The notes: generated by a model not told the origin, from the letters alone. DNA of 64,000 nucleotides from Sulfurospirillum deleyianum DSM 6946 (GCF_000024885.1 NC_013512.1:992001-1056000), one strand, 5' to 3'. Shown: positions 47,244-57,313, counted from the stretch's first letter. Translations and numbers: made by a program.

Positions 47244-48758
47244 TTATACTGTGGCATGTTTTAACTGACGTTTATTGAGCTTCGCAACACCCTCTTTTTG
47301 CTCTTCACGAGGGGTATAGTTTTCCCGTAAAAAGGAGGGCATTTTACGCCCACGAACGGTCATAATATCTTCAATCAAAAGCGCTTTTATCTCCTCTTCC
47401 TCATGCCCTAAAACTTCACAGAGGTATCGAAATATTAGCTGAGCTAAGCGGTCGAGTGAAATTTGCCATGTAGACTCTGTTTGGCTATAAAGCCATTCGC
47501 TAAAGGCATAAAATCCCGCGTAAACTTTGCCCTCTTTCCATAAAAGTGCGGCACTTCTTTTAAAATTTCCACTGTTGTAGACCATATCCCAAAAGCGTGC
47601 AAAGCGTTTCATTTTTTGCATCTGCGCAAATGAAATCAAATCATTTTGCAAAATATCATACGGCGGTTTGTCCGAATAGACCATGCCATAGATTTCATCG
47701 TGACGTGAGAGGGTGGTGCCTGAGAGCTTTTTTAAAATGCCAATTTGAATCTCGCACTGGGTGAGCGAATAGAGCATGTCCAAATTGCGCCCAAACCCTT
47801 CTAAACTCTCCCCTGGTAAGCCAATAATTAAGTCTACATGTAAATGCGCATGGGTCTGTTGCTGCAAAAATGCAAGGTTATCCTCAATTTTTGGAAGATT
47901 CAAACGCCTGTGAATATTTTTAGAAATGAGTGGGTCTAGCGTTTGAATGCCTACTTCTAACTGAAGTGCCGCAGGTGGAAATAAAGCTATTTTTTCTCTT
48001 AGTTTTTGGGGGAAATGATCTGGAATCACCTCAAAATGGACAAAATATTCCTCCTCTTTTTCCAAAAAAAAGTCTAAAAGTTTGGTGGCGTTTTCAATGC
48101 TTAAATTAAAGGTTCTATCAATAAATTTAAAATTTCTAACCCCTCGGTGCCACAGCTTTTCAAGCTCACCGATAAAACGTCCTATCTCAATATCTCGTAC
48201 TTTTTTCTCCGCTGAAGAGAGACAAAACTCACAGGTAAAGGGACATCCACGGCTCGCTTCCACGTAACAGTAGCGGTTTTTAATGTCATGATCGGTGTAA
48301 TAATCATAGGGAAGTTTAATGGTGCTCATATCGACCATCGGTGCTTTTATCACTTTTTCACTCAGAGCATTGTCACTTAAAATGGCTTTACACAGCGCAT
48401 AAAAGGCAACATCACCCTCCCCTTGAATGATATAATCGGCTTTTTCAAAATCGACACGATGGGGAAAATGGCTCGCTTCAGGTCCTCCTAAAATAATAAT
48501 AACACTAGGGGCTACTTTTTTTAAAATCTCTAGTAATTCATGGACTTCCAAAGCATTCCAAATGTACGCACCAATGCCAACAATTTTAGGGTTATAACGT
48601 AAAATCTCCTCCGCTGCATCGGCGACACTGCCATTAATGACAAATTCTAAAATGTGAGCCTTCTCTTGAAGTTCTTCTAAATTGGCAAACAAATAGCGCT
48701 GAGCAATGGAGGTGTGCGTATAGCGTGCGTTAAAGGTGGTGAGTAAAATCTCTTTCAT
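47244..48758 (-). CDS. B12-binding-domain radical SAM protein (DUF4080 type)
   Basis: A 504-residue enzyme with an N-terminal cobalamin-binding-like domain (IVGIGAYIWNALEVHELL, then IIILGGPEASHF) and a radical SAM core with CPFTCEFC binding the 4Fe-4S cluster (about residue 180). The C-terminal third is helical and matches DUF4080. Substrate unknown. The next gene starts 27 nt past its stop. Confidence 0.85.
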   Translation of the reverse strand: MKEILLTTFNARYTHTSIAQRYLFANLEELQEKAHILEFVINGSVADAAEEILRYNPKIVGIGAYIWNALEVHELLEILKKVAPSVIIILGGPEASHFPHRVDFEKADYIIQGEGDVAFYALCKAILSDNALSEKVIKAPMVDMSTIKLPYDYYTDHDIKNRYCYVEASRGCPFTCEFCLSSAEKKVRDIEIGRFIGELEKLWHRGVRNFKFIDRTFNLSIENATKLLDFFLEKEEEYFVHFEVIPDHFPQKLREKIALFPPAALQLEVGIQTLDPLISKNIHRRLNLPKIEDNLAFLQQQTHAHLHVDLIIGLPGESLEGFGRNLDMLYSLTQCEIQIGILKKLSGTTLSRHDEIYGMVYSDKPPYDILQNDLISFAQMQKMKRFARFWDMVYNSGNFKRSAALLWKEGKVYAGFYAFSEWLYSQTESTWQISLDRLAQLIFRYLCEVLGHEEEEIKALLIEDIMTVRGRKMPSFLRENYTPREEQKEGVAKLNKRQLKHATV

Positions 48759-48835
48759 GGCTTCTCATATTTTTTGTTTTATTATAATAAAACTTTTTGG
48801 TTATCTTTGTTAAAATCCTTCCGCTTAAATGGAAT

Positions 48836-48913
48836 CGGGGCGTAGCGCAGCCTGGCTAGCGCGCTACCTTGGGGTGGTAGAGGTCGCGTGTTCGAATCAC
48901 GTCGCTCCGACCA
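48836..48913 (+). tRNA. tRNA-Pro (GGG anticodon)
   Basis: A 78-nt cloverleaf: acceptor CGGGGCG pairs with CGCTCCG, anticodon stem CTACC/GGTAG encloses loop TTGGGGT (anticodon GGG), T-arm with GTTCGAATC, and CCA is encoded. A TTAAAAT about 27 nt upstream may be its -10. Confidence 0.95.
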
Positions 48914-48980
48914 TTTTTGTCTTCTTTTACTACCTTTTCCTATACACCTTCTTCTCTTCTGCTATGTTTTTCTATTTTTT

Positions 48981-48988
48981 GCTATAAT
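48981..48988 (+). promoter_or_regulatory. Extended -10 promoter for the small protein and transferase genes
   Basis: TGCTATAAT matches an extended -10 (TGnTATAAT), the main promoter element in this phylum. No clear -35. Lies about 42 nt before the ATG at 49030, with a palindrome (49007-49020) in between. Confidence 0.55.
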
Positions 48989-49029
48989 CCAACCTTATTT
49001 TAATCTTTTTACATGTAAAGGTCTCCAAA

Positions 49030-49200
49030 ATGCAAGGAAATTTATTTGATGATTTAAAATCACTCAAAGAGAAGATGAATCAAGAAGAAAAAGAGAATGT
49101 CGAAAAAATTATGGAACGACAAAGAAAAGAGAAAGAAGCAAAATTGCACGAACAGTTTGAAAAATTTATGCACAATTCTGGCGTGAAAAAACTACACTAA
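49030..49200 (+). CDS. Small helical protein (56 aa)
   Basis: MQGNLFDDLKSLKEKMNQEE and on: highly charged, almost entirely helical with heptad spacing, ending VKKLH. Four nt separate it from the next ATG, so it is co-transcribed with the transferase. Family unknown to me. Confidence 0.65.
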   Translation: MQGNLFDDLKSLKEKMNQEEKENVEKIMERQRKEKEAKLHEQFEKFMHNSGVKKLH

Positions 49201-49204
49201 ACAG

Positions 49205-49930
49205 ATGACTAGCGCTTCTCGCATTGTACACTTTTCAACCCTCGATACAGAGTGCTCGTATCTTAAAGAACGTAAAACACGCATGGCCTATCAATACATC
49301 GAAAATGCCTCTATGGAGCTCAATCAAGCTTTGGTTGAACGCGGGTGGAGACGTTTTGGAAACTACTACTCAAGACCGCAGTGTCAAGGATGTGTTGAAT
49401 GTTTAAGCTTACGTATTGATGTCGAAAAATACCACTTTTCACGCTCAGCTAAACGCACCTTTAAAAAAGCAGAGGGCATCTCGTATGTGATTCAAGCACC
49501 AACGATGAGTACCCAACACTTAGAACTTTACGACAAATACCACCGTTTTATGGAGCAAAAACGTGGTTGGCACTACTACTATCTTAAACCTCAAAGCTAT
49601 CATGAACTTTATGTCAGTGGTTCGCACAATTTTGGAAAAGAAATTCTCTATTTTCAGGGGCAAAAACTCATTGGCGTGGATTTAATTGACTTTTTGGATA
49701 ATGGCATCTCTTCTATCTACTTTTATTACGACCCTGATTTTGCGCATCTCTCTTTAGGGCGTTTATCGATTTATGAACAAATTCTTTTAGGTAAAGAGTA
49801 TAACCTCAAATGGATTTATTTGGGATACTACGTTAAAGAGTGTCAAAGCCTTACATACAAAGCCACGTATACCCCTTATGAGATACTTCAAGGTCTTCCA
49901 GAACTTAATGAAGAGGCAATCTGGCGTTAA
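49205..49930 (+). CDS. bpt: Aspartate/glutamate leucyltransferase (Bpt/Ate family)
   Basis: Transfers an amino acid from aminoacyl-tRNA to N-terminal Asp/Glu, marking proteins for ClpAP (N-degron pathway). N-terminal Cys motif region (QCQGCVECLSLRID), GNAT-like core with KRGWHYYYLKPQSY and a C-terminal YLGYYVKECQSLTYKATYTP, all family hallmarks. Length 241 is usual. Assigned as Bpt because bacterial members mostly use leucine; arginine use cannot be excluded from sequence. Confidence 0.88.
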   Translation: MTSASRIVHFSTLDTECSYLKERKTRMAYQYIENASMELNQALVERGWRRFGNYYSRPQCQGCVECLSLRIDVEKYHFSRSAKRTFKKAEGISYVIQAPTMSTQHLELYDKYHRFMEQKRGWHYYYLKPQSYHELYVSGSHNFGKEILYFQGQKLIGVDLIDFLDNGISSIYFYYDPDFAHLSLGRLSIYEQILLGKEYNLKWIYLGYYVKECQSLTYKATYTPYEILQGLPELNEEAIWR

Positions 49931-49993
49931 TACTTTCATGTTGGAATCTTTTTTGCTTTTGTAAGTATAACTTGATACAAAAGGATGAAATCG

Positions 49994-50824
49994 ATGCACC
50001 TTTCACTCACACATGATATGTTAGCTATCACGATTCAAGAGGATTCTAAGACGTTTTATTATCTTCAAAATATTGCGGATAAACATTTTTGCAAAAAAAT
50101 TGGTCGTAAAGAGAAGATGATTATTTTCAAAGAAGAGGATGAAATAGTTCAGCGTCGCTACTTTTTAAAACTGCTTAGTAAAATCTATCTTCGTAAAACA
50201 GATGATAGTGAAAATGCGCATACGATTGAAAATGCGCTCGATAAAAGCATCAAAATTTCTCTTTTAAAATCCAATCAAGTTTTACAAAAAATGAATATTC
50301 ACCTTGTGATAGAAGATAATTACGCCGTTGTGTTTCATTTAGGCTCTCACAATACCCTTTTTGCCTCTTACCTCAAAAGCTATTTTAAAGATCATTTAGT
50401 GCGTATTCGACCTAAAAATGGAACCATTACGCTTTATCCAAATTCGGATGTAACGGTAAGACTTTTAGAAAAATTATTGGTACAAAAAGAGCTTTTTGGT
50501 TGTTTTGTTCACTTTACATGTAACGAAGAAGCCCTTGCCCTTTACAAAAAAAGTCTTTTAGCCAAACGGGTGAAACGCCAACGCTACAATGCCCTCTTTT
50601 CTCTTTTAGAGGAGTATTTTGGAATTTTGGGATGCCGTGTTGAAGATTCGTTTGAGATGATTCGACGTAATTATTTAAGTCTGGTTAAGAAGTACCACCC
50701 TGATAGTTGTGGATTGTATGATGGGGATTTACATGTAAAGTATGTGGCGAAATTTCAAGAAATTCAAAATGCGTATGAAATGCTTAAAGTGCATTTTAAA
50801 CACACGGAAGCCAAAATCGCTTAA
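49994..50824 (+). CDS. DnaJ-domain protein
   Basis: About 276 residues. N-terminal ~200 residues are an uncharacterised basic domain; the C-terminus is a J domain with KKYHPDSCG (HPD motif) and IQNAYEMLK. It should stimulate a DnaK-type ATPase. ATG 49994 is chosen over 49985 because AAGGA is then 8 nt upstream. Stop overlaps the rpoN stop on the other strand. Palindromes at 50512 and 50727 encode FTCN and LHVK. Confidence 0.78.
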   Translation: MHLSLTHDMLAITIQEDSKTFYYLQNIADKHFCKKIGRKEKMIIFKEEDEIVQRRYFLKLLSKIYLRKTDDSENAHTIENALDKSIKISLLKSNQVLQKMNIHLVIEDNYAVVFHLGSHNTLFASYLKSYFKDHLVRIRPKNGTITLYPNSDVTVRLLEKLLVQKELFGCFVHFTCNEEALALYKKSLLAKRVKRQRYNALFSLLEEYFGILGCRVEDSFEMIRRNYLSLVKKYHPDSCGLYDGDLHVKYVAKFQEIQNAYEMLKVHFKHTEAKIA

Positions 50825-52092
50825 CCCACGAGTGTGTAGAGTTTTTTTCGCTCAGACGAACTGGCGATATTGAACTGTTGGCGATATTTGGTGATGGTGC
50901 GTCTGACCATTTTGACATTAAATTGTTTTTCAATGAGGCTTAAAAGCTTAATATCGCTTAGAGGCTTTTGTTTATTTTCATGTTTAACCAACTCAATCAT
51001 ATACTCTTTAATAGCACTGTTAGAGATATCTTCTTCTACAGCGGTCGCAAAAAACTGCTTTAAGGGGATAACGCCTCTAGCACACGAGAGGTACTTCCCT
51101 GCAATGGCACGAGAAATAGTAGAGGGATTTCGCCCTAAATCATCCGCCAAATCTTTTAGTTTCATCGGTTTGATAGCTTTTCCAAAGAAAAAATCATACT
51201 GATACTCGATGATCATCAAGCCAATTTTATACAACGTTGCTTTGCGCATCTCCAAAGCATCAATTAAATCCTTTGCGTCTTTGAGTTTTTGAGAGACAAA
51301 ACTATTACTTTCATCCACGCCTTCCGTATCAATAATCACTTCTGGATAGTATGTATCGTTGAGACGTACCTCAATCGCACCTTCGATAGTATAGATAAAA
51401 ATATCAGGAACGACCTCTTTTTCCTCCTCTAAAAAATCAATGGCAGGTGGATTGTGAAAACGTTTGATGATATTTAACGCCTCATGGAAGAGAGGCTCTT
51501 TTCCAAAGGATTCTATGACATCAAAGTTTAAAATCAGTTTTTCAGCCATTTCATAAAGAGTATTTTCAAGCGTTAAATCTTGTAATTGAAATAAAAATGC
51601 TTCTTTAACATCTTGTGCGCCAACACCTAGAGGTTCAAGATACGCAAAACGCTGACGAATTTTTTCGACCTCTGTCTCCTTCACGTTTAACGTGTGAGCA
51701 ATCTCTACTAAAGCATCTGCTTCAAAATACCCCTCAGCATTGATATTTTCAATGATTTCATAGGCAATACGTTGGGATTTTTCTGTAGGGAAAAGAGGTG
51801 GATTAACCTGTTCATACAAGGTTTGGAAGAGTGACTTTTTATCGAGCGTTAAAGCTTCAATCGTATCGGAAACAGATGTTTTAGCACTTTCTCTAAAAAT
51901 ATTTTTCTTTTCAAAAGGTTTTTCAGGAATTTCAGAACCTGCTTTAACACTGATGAAAGGATTTTCTTCCACAAAAGGCTCTAGGGTTTCAACCAAGGTA
52001 TCAAGATTGGCTTGAAGAATGGGCAGCCAACCTCGAAGGGTAGAGGAAAACTTTTGTTTGGTTGTTTGTGTCTGAGAAACTCTAAGTTTCAA
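50821..52092 (-). CDS. rpoN: RNA polymerase sigma-54 factor
   Basis: Sigma-54 directs activator-dependent transcription (flagellar genes in this phylum). Gln-rich region I at the start (RVSQTQTTKQKFSS), core-binding region, HTH (LADDLGRNPSTISRAIAGKY), and the RpoN box VRRTITKYRQQF near the C-terminus. 423 residues is normal. Last gene of the S4-trpD-tsaE-lptB-rpoN row, convergent with the DnaJ gene. Confidence 0.96.
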   Translation of the reverse strand: MKLRVSQTQTTKQKFSSTLRGWLPILQANLDTLVETLEPFVEENPFISVKAGSEIPEKPFEKKNIFRESAKTSVSDTIEALTLDKKSLFQTLYEQVNPPLFPTEKSQRIAYEIIENINAEGYFEADALVEIAHTLNVKETEVEKIRQRFAYLEPLGVGAQDVKEAFLFQLQDLTLENTLYEMAEKLILNFDVIESFGKEPLFHEALNIIKRFHNPPAIDFLEEEKEVVPDIFIYTIEGAIEVRLNDTYYPEVIIDTEGVDESNSFVSQKLKDAKDLIDALEMRKATLYKIGLMIIEYQYDFFFGKAIKPMKLKDLADDLGRNPSTISRAIAGKYLSCARGVIPLKQFFATAVEEDISNSAIKEYMIELVKHENKQKPLSDIKLLSLIEKQFNVKMVRRTITKYRQQFNIASSSERKKLYTLVG

Positions 52093-52111
52093 ACCTTATC
52101 TCCTCAATGGA

Positions 52112-52834
52112 TTAAAAACGAAAATCTTCACCAAGATAATGTGTTTTGACCAATGTGTTTTGCGCCACTTCTGCACTCGTTCCACTTGCGAGTAAGGCTC
52201 CATCTTTCAAAACATACGCACGGTCACAAATGGCTAGTGTTTCTCGCACATTGTGGTCAGTAATCAAAACGCCAATCCCAAGCTTTGAGAGTTCTTGAAC
52301 AATGCTTTGAATATCAGAAACAGCAATAGGATCAACCCCCGCAAAAGGTTCATCTAAGAGCAAAAATTTAGGTTGAAGAACCAGTGAACGAGCGATTTCA
52401 CATCGTCTTCTCTCCCCTCCACTTAAACTCACCCCATTGCGCTTTCGAATGGGTTCAATGTTTAAAAGATTGAGCAACTCTTCCACACGCTTCATCGCTT
52501 CTTCTTTATCGGGGTGAATAATTTCAGCGGCTAACATAATGTTCTCTTCCACACTCAAATCTTTAAAAATGCTTGATTCTTGAGGCAAATATCCGATGCC
52601 AAGTTTTGCTCTTACATGTAAAGGGATATGGGTTACATTTTGGTTGTCAAAATAGATATCTCCAGAGCTTGGAGGAATCAAACCACAAATCATATAAAAC
52701 ATCGTTGTTTTACCCGCACCATTAGGGCCTAAAAGTCCCACAACTTCACCGCTATGCACTTCAAGAGAAACCCCTTTAATGATACGTGTTTTTTTAATCG
52801 TTTTTTCTAAATTCTGAACGTTAAGCGTATGCAT
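52112..52834 (-). CDS. lptB: LPS export ABC transporter ATPase LptB
   Basis: ATPase driving lipopolysaccharide transport from inner to outer membrane with LptFG. Walker A LLGPNGAGKTTMFYM, Q-loop YLPQESSIF, signature SLSGGERRRCEIAR, Walker B FLLLDEPFAGVDP: a typical LptB of 240 residues. ATG overlaps the end of tsaE by 14 nt. A palindrome at 52611 encodes LHVR. Confidence 0.95.
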   Translation of the reverse strand: MHTLNVQNLEKTIKKTRIIKGVSLEVHSGEVVGLLGPNGAGKTTMFYMICGLIPPSSGDIYFDNQNVTHIPLHVRAKLGIGYLPQESSIFKDLSVEENIMLAAEIIHPDKEEAMKRVEELLNLLNIEPIRKRNGVSLSGGERRRCEIARSLVLQPKFLLLDEPFAGVDPIAVSDIQSIVQELSKLGIGVLITDHNVRETLAICDRAYVLKDGALLASGTSAEVAQNTLVKTHYLGEDFRF

Positions 52835-53252
52835 GTATCGTTACCTTATAATGACGTTGTGATGGTAATGGCGTAATATCAAGAGTGCTGTAGGGAACTC
52901 CATAATGTTGCAATAATTTTTCAAATTCTGCCCCACCCCACTCAACCAAATGATACCCATCACTTTCAAATTTTTCCATTAAACCACTTTGAACAAAGCC
53001 TTCAACACCGCATTGATAGATATCGTAATGAAAGAGTTTTCCATCGTATTCTTGCAAAATTGAAAAGGTGGGTGAAGAGATAGCTTCTTTAAGACCTAAA
53101 AGTGTTGCAAACGCTTTAACAAACGCCGTTTTTCCACTCGCTAAATTGCCTCGCAACAGCAAAACACCTGAATCACCAAGCGCTTCTTTTATCTTTGTGA
53201 CCAAGGCAGGTAAGTGTGCTAAATCACACACCTCTTCATACACCAAACTCAT
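52821..53252 (-). CDS. tsaE: tRNA t6A biosynthesis ATPase TsaE
   Basis: ATPase partner of TsaB/TsaD in making N6-threonylcarbamoyladenosine at position 37 of tRNAs. P-loop LRGNLASGKTAFVKAF, SSPTFSILQEY and HYDIYQ are the family pattern. I start at ATG 53252, overlapping the trpD stop (ATGA), giving 143 residues. A longer frame to 53294 lies wholly inside trpD. Confidence 0.93.
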   Translation of the reverse strand: MSLVYEEVCDLAHLPALVTKIKEALGDSGVLLLRGNLASGKTAFVKAFATLLGLKEAISSPTFSILQEYDGKLFHYDIYQCGVEGFVQSGLMEKFESDGYHLVEWGGAEFEKLLQHYGVPYSTLDITPLPSQRHYKVTIHAYA

Positions 53253-54232
53253 ATGAGGTATGAAAGCTTGATAATTTCGCCAAGCTTGTCCCACGCTTTT
53301 TTACTATCGATGGCTTCACGCATCATCTCAAGACCTTCTTGCATATCCCGTGTTTTTTCATCCACCATCAATGCACAGGCTCCATTTAAGAGCACAATAT
53401 CACGTTTCGCACCCTTTTCCTCACCTCGCAAAATCGAACGTGTAATCTCTGCGTTTTGAATGCTATCGCCTCCTTGAATCGCTTCTAAAGGAGCAAAGTG
53501 AAAGCCGTATTCTCGTGGGTCAAGCTCACCCTCGTGCATCTCTTTACCTGAAATCATGGTATAGCGTGTTGGAGAACAGATGCTTATTTCATCTAATCCA
53601 TCAAGAGAGCTTAAAACCATGCTTTTTTTGGTGCCCAATTCGCACAAAGCTTTGCTAAAACGCTCAATATAATCGACATGAAAAACACCAATAACTTGTT
53701 TTTGTGCACCTGCTGGATTGGCAAGAGGTCCTAGCATATTAAAAATCGTACGATGCGATAAACTTCTTCGAATCGGCATAATGTGTTTCATACACGGATG
53801 ATGGTTCATTGCAAACATAAAAACAAATCCACATGCCTCTAGCATTTTAATCTGTTTTTCAGGGCTCATACTGAGGTTAAGACCTAACGCTTTTAAAACA
53901 TCCGCACTCCCTGAGAGGCTTGTTGCCGAACCACTGCCGTGTTTGGCGACTTTACATCCAAGAGAAGCTAAAACAATGGACGCTGTTGTTGAGATGTTAA
54001 ATGTTCCACTTTTATCACCACCCGTCCCTACAATATCAATCACCTCATTTTGCAAAGAGCTAGGGATATCGAGTTTAACACTGTGTTTTCGCATTACATT
54101 TGCGGCTGCGGCTATCTCTTCAAAGCTTTCACCTCTTTCATAAAGTTCCACTAAAAAGTGAGTCGCTTCTTCTGGACTTAGCGTATTGTTGAAGAGGGCA
54201 TCAAATGTTTCATAGGCCTCTTGATAGTTCAT
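53249..54232 (-). CDS. trpD: Anthranilate phosphoribosyltransferase
   Basis: Second step of tryptophan synthesis, joining PRPP and anthranilate. Phosphate/PRPP loop VGTGGDKSGTFNIST, KHGSGSATSLSGSADVL (substrate site) and PIRRSLSHRTIFNMLGPLAN. 327 residues. ATG overlaps the S4 gene stop by 4 nt. The gene stands apart from other trp genes, a common arrangement in this phylum. Confidence 0.95.
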   Translation of the reverse strand: MNYQEAYETFDALFNNTLSPEEATHFLVELYERGESFEEIAAAANVMRKHSVKLDIPSSLQNEVIDIVGTGGDKSGTFNISTTASIVLASLGCKVAKHGSGSATSLSGSADVLKALGLNLSMSPEKQIKMLEACGFVFMFAMNHHPCMKHIMPIRRSLSHRTIFNMLGPLANPAGAQKQVIGVFHVDYIERFSKALCELGTKKSMVLSSLDGLDEISICSPTRYTMISGKEMHEGELDPREYGFHFAPLEAIQGGDSIQNAEITRSILRGEEKGAKRDIVLLNGACALMVDEKTRDMQEGLEMMREAIDSKKAWDKLGEIIKLSYLI

Positions 54233-54477
54233 AATTGTTCCCTTACGTATTCAGTTTGTTTTGTTTTTGGAATCGTCTTCGTTTCAGGAATTTGCAAGAC
54301 TTCGTAGCTTTGTGTCTTATCAAGGTACGCAATCGTTATAATATCCCCTACTTTCACATCTTTCGCAGGTTTGACAACAACGCCATTGACACGCACCACA
54401 CCGTTTTTGCACATGTCCTCGGAGATGGCTCTTCGTTTGGTAATATTCACACTGTTTAAAAATTTATCCACACGCAT
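54229..54477 (-). CDS. Small S4-domain RNA-binding protein
   Basis: An 82-residue protein: MRVDKFLNSVNITKRRAISE followed by GVVRVNGVVVKPAKDVKVGD, the S4 fold, similar to Hsp15/RqcP-type ribosome-associated proteins. First gene of the five-gene row ending in rpoN; promoter region shared with divergent argG. Confidence 0.88.
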   Translation of the reverse strand: MRVDKFLNSVNITKRRAISEDMCKNGVVRVNGVVVKPAKDVKVGDIITIAYLDKTQSYEVLQIPETKTIPKTKQTEYVREQL

Positions 54478-54641
54478 GTAACACTTCTTTAAAATAGGAT
54501 AGAGTACCCATTTTATCGAAAGAATATTTAAATTTGCTTTTTAAGATTTTACATGTAAAACAGACCTACGGTTATAAGCAAAGTTTTTACAAAATTGCGC
54601 TACCATCACGGCATTCTATAAACTCTGTGAGGATTTGTATT
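54478..54641. other. Divergent promoter region S4 gene / argG
   Basis: Holds a palindrome TTTTACATGTAAAA (54547-54560) and AT-rich blocks such as GGTTATAAG (about 54571) and TCTATAAAC (about 54615), either possibly a -10 for argG. GAGGA precedes the argG ATG. No ARG-box recognised. Confidence 0.4.
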
Positions 54642-55871
54642 ATGAAAAAAAATGTCAAAAAAGTGGTTTTAGCGTATTCAGGTGGATTGGATACTAGTAT
54701 TATTTTAAAATGGCTCCAAGATGAGTATCAGTGTGAAGTCGTTACCTTTACAGCAGACATTGGGCAAGGCGAAGAGCTAGAGCCTGCACGCAAGAAAGCG
54801 CTCTCTTTAGGCATTAAGCCGGAAAATATTTTTATTGAGGATTTAAAAGAAGAATTTGTGCGTGATTATGTCTTTCCTATGTTTCGCGCCAATGCCATTT
54901 ATGAAGGCGAATACCTTTTGGGCACCTCCATTGCAAGACCGTTGATTGCTAAACGTCAAGCAGAGATCGCAGCCATGGTGGGTGCCGATGGTGTAAGCCA
55001 TGGTGCCACAGGTAAGGGAAACGATCAAGTACGTTTTGAAATGGGTTATCTCTCTATGAATTCAGACCTTGTGATTATCGCTCCATGGCGTGAGTGGGAT
55101 TTAAATTCTCGTGAAAAACTGCTTGCGTATGCTGAAAAAAATGGTATTAGTATTGAGAAGAAACCAGGCAAATCACCTTACTCTATGGATGCCAATCTAC
55201 TGCATATCTCTTATGAAGGTCTTGTTCTTGAAAACCCAAATGCAGAGCCAGAAGAAGATATGTGGCGTTGGACAGTCAGCCCAGAAAAAGCACCTGACCA
55301 ATCAGAAGTGATTGAACTTACCTATGAAAAAGGTGATCCCGTTGCACTTAACGGCGTGAAACTAAGTCCTGCAACCATGCTTACAAAACTCAATGAATTG
55401 GGATGTAAACATGGCATTGGACGTACGGATATCGTTGAAAACCGTTTTGTAGGTATGAAAAGCAGAGGATGCTATGAAACACCAGGCGGAACGATTATGT
55501 TAAGAGCGCATCGTGCGATTGAGAGTATCACTTTAGATAGAGAAGCGGCGCACTTTAAAGATGAGATCATGCCACGTTATGCTAAAACCATTTACAATGG
55601 CTTCTGGTTCTCCCCTGAGCGTGAAATGATGCAAGCAGCGATTGATAAATCACAAGAGAGTGTCAATGGCACAGTGAGACTTAAACTCTACAAAGGCAAT
55701 GTTTCCGTCATCGGAAGAGACTCAAAAACCAATAACCTCTTTAGTGAGGCATTTTGTACCTTTGAAGAGGATGAAGTTTACAATCAAAAAGATGCCGCAG
55801 GGTTTATCAAACTAAATGCTTTGCGTTTTATCATCAGCGGAAAAAACCGTAAAAATCAAGGTAAAGCATAA
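54642..55871 (+). CDS. argG: Argininosuccinate synthase
   Basis: Joins citrulline and aspartate with ATP in arginine synthesis. ATP loop [17 protein letters not shown] at the N-terminus, then [18 protein letters not shown] and [16 protein letters not shown]. 409 residues from ATG 54642 (GAGGA upstream). An upstream in-frame start at 54534 adds 36 residues that do not fit the family. Confidence 0.97.
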   Translation: MKKNVKKVVLAYSGGLDTSIILKWLQDEYQCEVVTFTADIGQGEELEPARKKALSLGIKPENIFIEDLKEEFVRDYVFPMFRANAIYEGEYLLGTSIARPLIAKRQAEIAAMVGADGVSHGATGKGNDQVRFEMGYLSMNSDLVIIAPWREWDLNSREKLLAYAEKNGISIEKKPGKSPYSMDANLLHISYEGLVLENPNAEPEEDMWRWTVSPEKAPDQSEVIELTYEKGDPVALNGVKLSPATMLTKLNELGCKHGIGRTDIVENRFVGMKSRGCYETPGGTIMLRAHRAIESITLDREAAHFKDEIMPRYAKTIYNGFWFSPEREMMQAAIDKSQESVNGTVRLKLYKGNVSVIGRDSKTNNLFSEAFCTFEEDEVYNQKDAAGFIKLNALRFIISGKNRKNQGKA

Positions 55872-55883
55872 TTTGCATAAAGT

Positions 55884-56306
55884 ATGGAAACACCAAGCAA
55901 AGATGAATGGAGTGAAGAAGCAGTTATGAATTTGGTACAAGCGGTGACGAAAAGTGCGGAAGTGAGCGCTGAAGCGTTACATGTAATGTTGCGCTTACGT
56001 ACACAAGGAAAGATAGATTTTGTCTTAATTGATATTCGTGAAATGCATGAATACTCGGCTTTAAGTATCAAGGGGACGGATATGTTACTTCCCACATCAA
56101 CCCTTCATTTGCATCTTGAGCAGTTAACAAAGCTCCATGATTCTTTGTTGGTTTTTTATTGCAGGAGTGCTAATCGCACCTTGCACCTTTTACACGGTTT
56201 GAAACGTATGGGATTTACAAAAGTTGCTCATTTAAGCGGAGGGATTATTGCGTATCAAGGTGAAAAAATTAAAAATGCGCCCCTCCCTCAAACTATTCGA
56301 TCTTAA
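55884..56306 (+). CDS. Rhodanese-domain protein
   Basis: A 140-residue single-domain sulfurtransferase: FVLIDIREMHEYSALSIKG and the active-site Cys in LLVFYCRSANRTLHLL. Likely handles sulfane sulfur in the cytoplasm. The start at 55884 has a poor RBS; ATG 55926 is a possible alternative. A palindrome at 55977 encodes LHVM. Confidence 0.85.
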   Translation: METPSKDEWSEEAVMNLVQAVTKSAEVSAEALHVMLRLRTQGKIDFVLIDIREMHEYSALSIKGTDMLLPTSTLHLHLEQLTKLHDSLLVFYCRSANRTLHLLHGLKRMGFTKVAHLSGGIIAYQGEKIKNAPLPQTIRS

Positions 56307-56315
56307 GGAGAAAAA

Positions 56316-56762
56316 ATGAAAGTTTTATTGATTAAAGATGTTAAAGATCTTGGTAAAAAAGGTGAAATTAAAGACGTTAAAGATGGCTACGGTCAAAACT
56401 TTTTAATTGGTAAGGGCTATGCCTTACTTGCAACCAATGAAGTCATGCGAAAATATGAATCTGACCAACGTAAAAAAGCAGCGGCAGAAGCAGAAGAAAT
56501 AGCCAATCTTAAAACCATTGAAAAACAATTAGCTCAATTCAAATTAACTATTAAACGTAAATTAGGCGCAAATGGTAGCCTCTTTGGCGCTGTAACCAAA
56601 GATGAGATAGCACATGAGCTTAAAGAACAACACAGCATTGAAATTGACAAAAAAAGCATCGAAATTGAGCATGCGATTAAAACAACGGGGGATTTTGATG
56701 TGAGCATCAAGCTAGGTCATGGTATTCACGCTGTTTTAAAACTTAGCATTCTTGGAGAATAG
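56316..56762 (+). CDS. rplI: 50S ribosomal protein bL9
   Basis: [20 protein letters not shown] with the conserved [13 protein letters not shown]: classic bL9 N-domain, long central helix, C-domain with [17 protein letters not shown] precedes the ATG. 148 residues. Confidence 0.97.
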   Translation: MKVLLIKDVKDLGKKGEIKDVKDGYGQNFLIGKGYALLATNEVMRKYESDQRKKAAAEAEEIANLKTIEKQLAQFKLTIKRKLGANGSLFGAVTKDEIAHELKEQHSIEIDKKSIEIEHAIKTTGDFDVSIKLGHGIHAVLKLSILGE

Positions 56763-56767
56763 ATCCT

Positions 56768-57313
56768 ATGTTTGAAGCAACCACCATTCTCGCTTGCCGT
56801 GGCGATAAAAAAGCAGTTATTGGCGGTGATGGACAAGTCACGTTCGGCAATACTGTTTTAAAAAACAACGCAACCAAAATCCGTAAACTCTATAATGGCA
56901 AAATTCTTGCGGGGTTTGCGGGAAGTACCGCCGATGCCTTTAATCTTTTTGATATGTTTGAAAATATTTTAGAGCAAAAAAAAGGTGACTTGTACAAATC
57001 AGTGATTGAATTTTCAAAAGAGTGGCGTAAAGACAAGATGTTACGCCGCTTAGAAGCCATGATGATTGTTTTAGACTGCCAGCATATTTTTATTTTAAGC
57101 GGAACAGGCGATGTGGTTGAACCTGAAGATGGGAAAATCGCAGCCATTGGCAGTGGTGGAAATTATGCTATTTCTGCGGCAAGAGCACTCGATCGTCATG
57201 CTTCTTTAGATGAAGAAACCCTCGTAAAAGAGAGTTTAAAAATTGCGAGTGAACTGTGCATTTATACCAACAATCATATTAAAACATTTGTCTTAGAGAG
57301 CAGTGAATCATGA
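56768..57313 (+). CDS. hslV: ATP-dependent protease subunit HslV (ClpQ)
   Basis: Threonine protease of the HslUV complex. [20 protein letters not shown] places the nucleophile Thr at residue 5 or 6 after a short pro-sequence; [14 protein letters not shown] near the end. Stop overlaps hslU by 4 nt (ATGA), so the two subunits are made together. Confidence 0.96.
   Translation: MFEATTILACRGDKKAVIGGDGQVTFGNTVLKNNATKIRKLYNGKILAGFAGSTADAFNLFDMFENILEQKKGDLYKSVIEFSKEWRKDKMLRRLEAMMIVLDCQHIFILSGTGDVVEPEDGKIAAIGSGGNYAISAARALDRHASLDEETLVKESLKIASELCIYTNNHIKTFVLESSES

Noticed and set aside
54534-54641. Upstream start for argG
   Set aside because: The extra 36 residues do not resemble the family and include the palindrome; ATG 54642 has GAGGA and starts right before the ATP loop.
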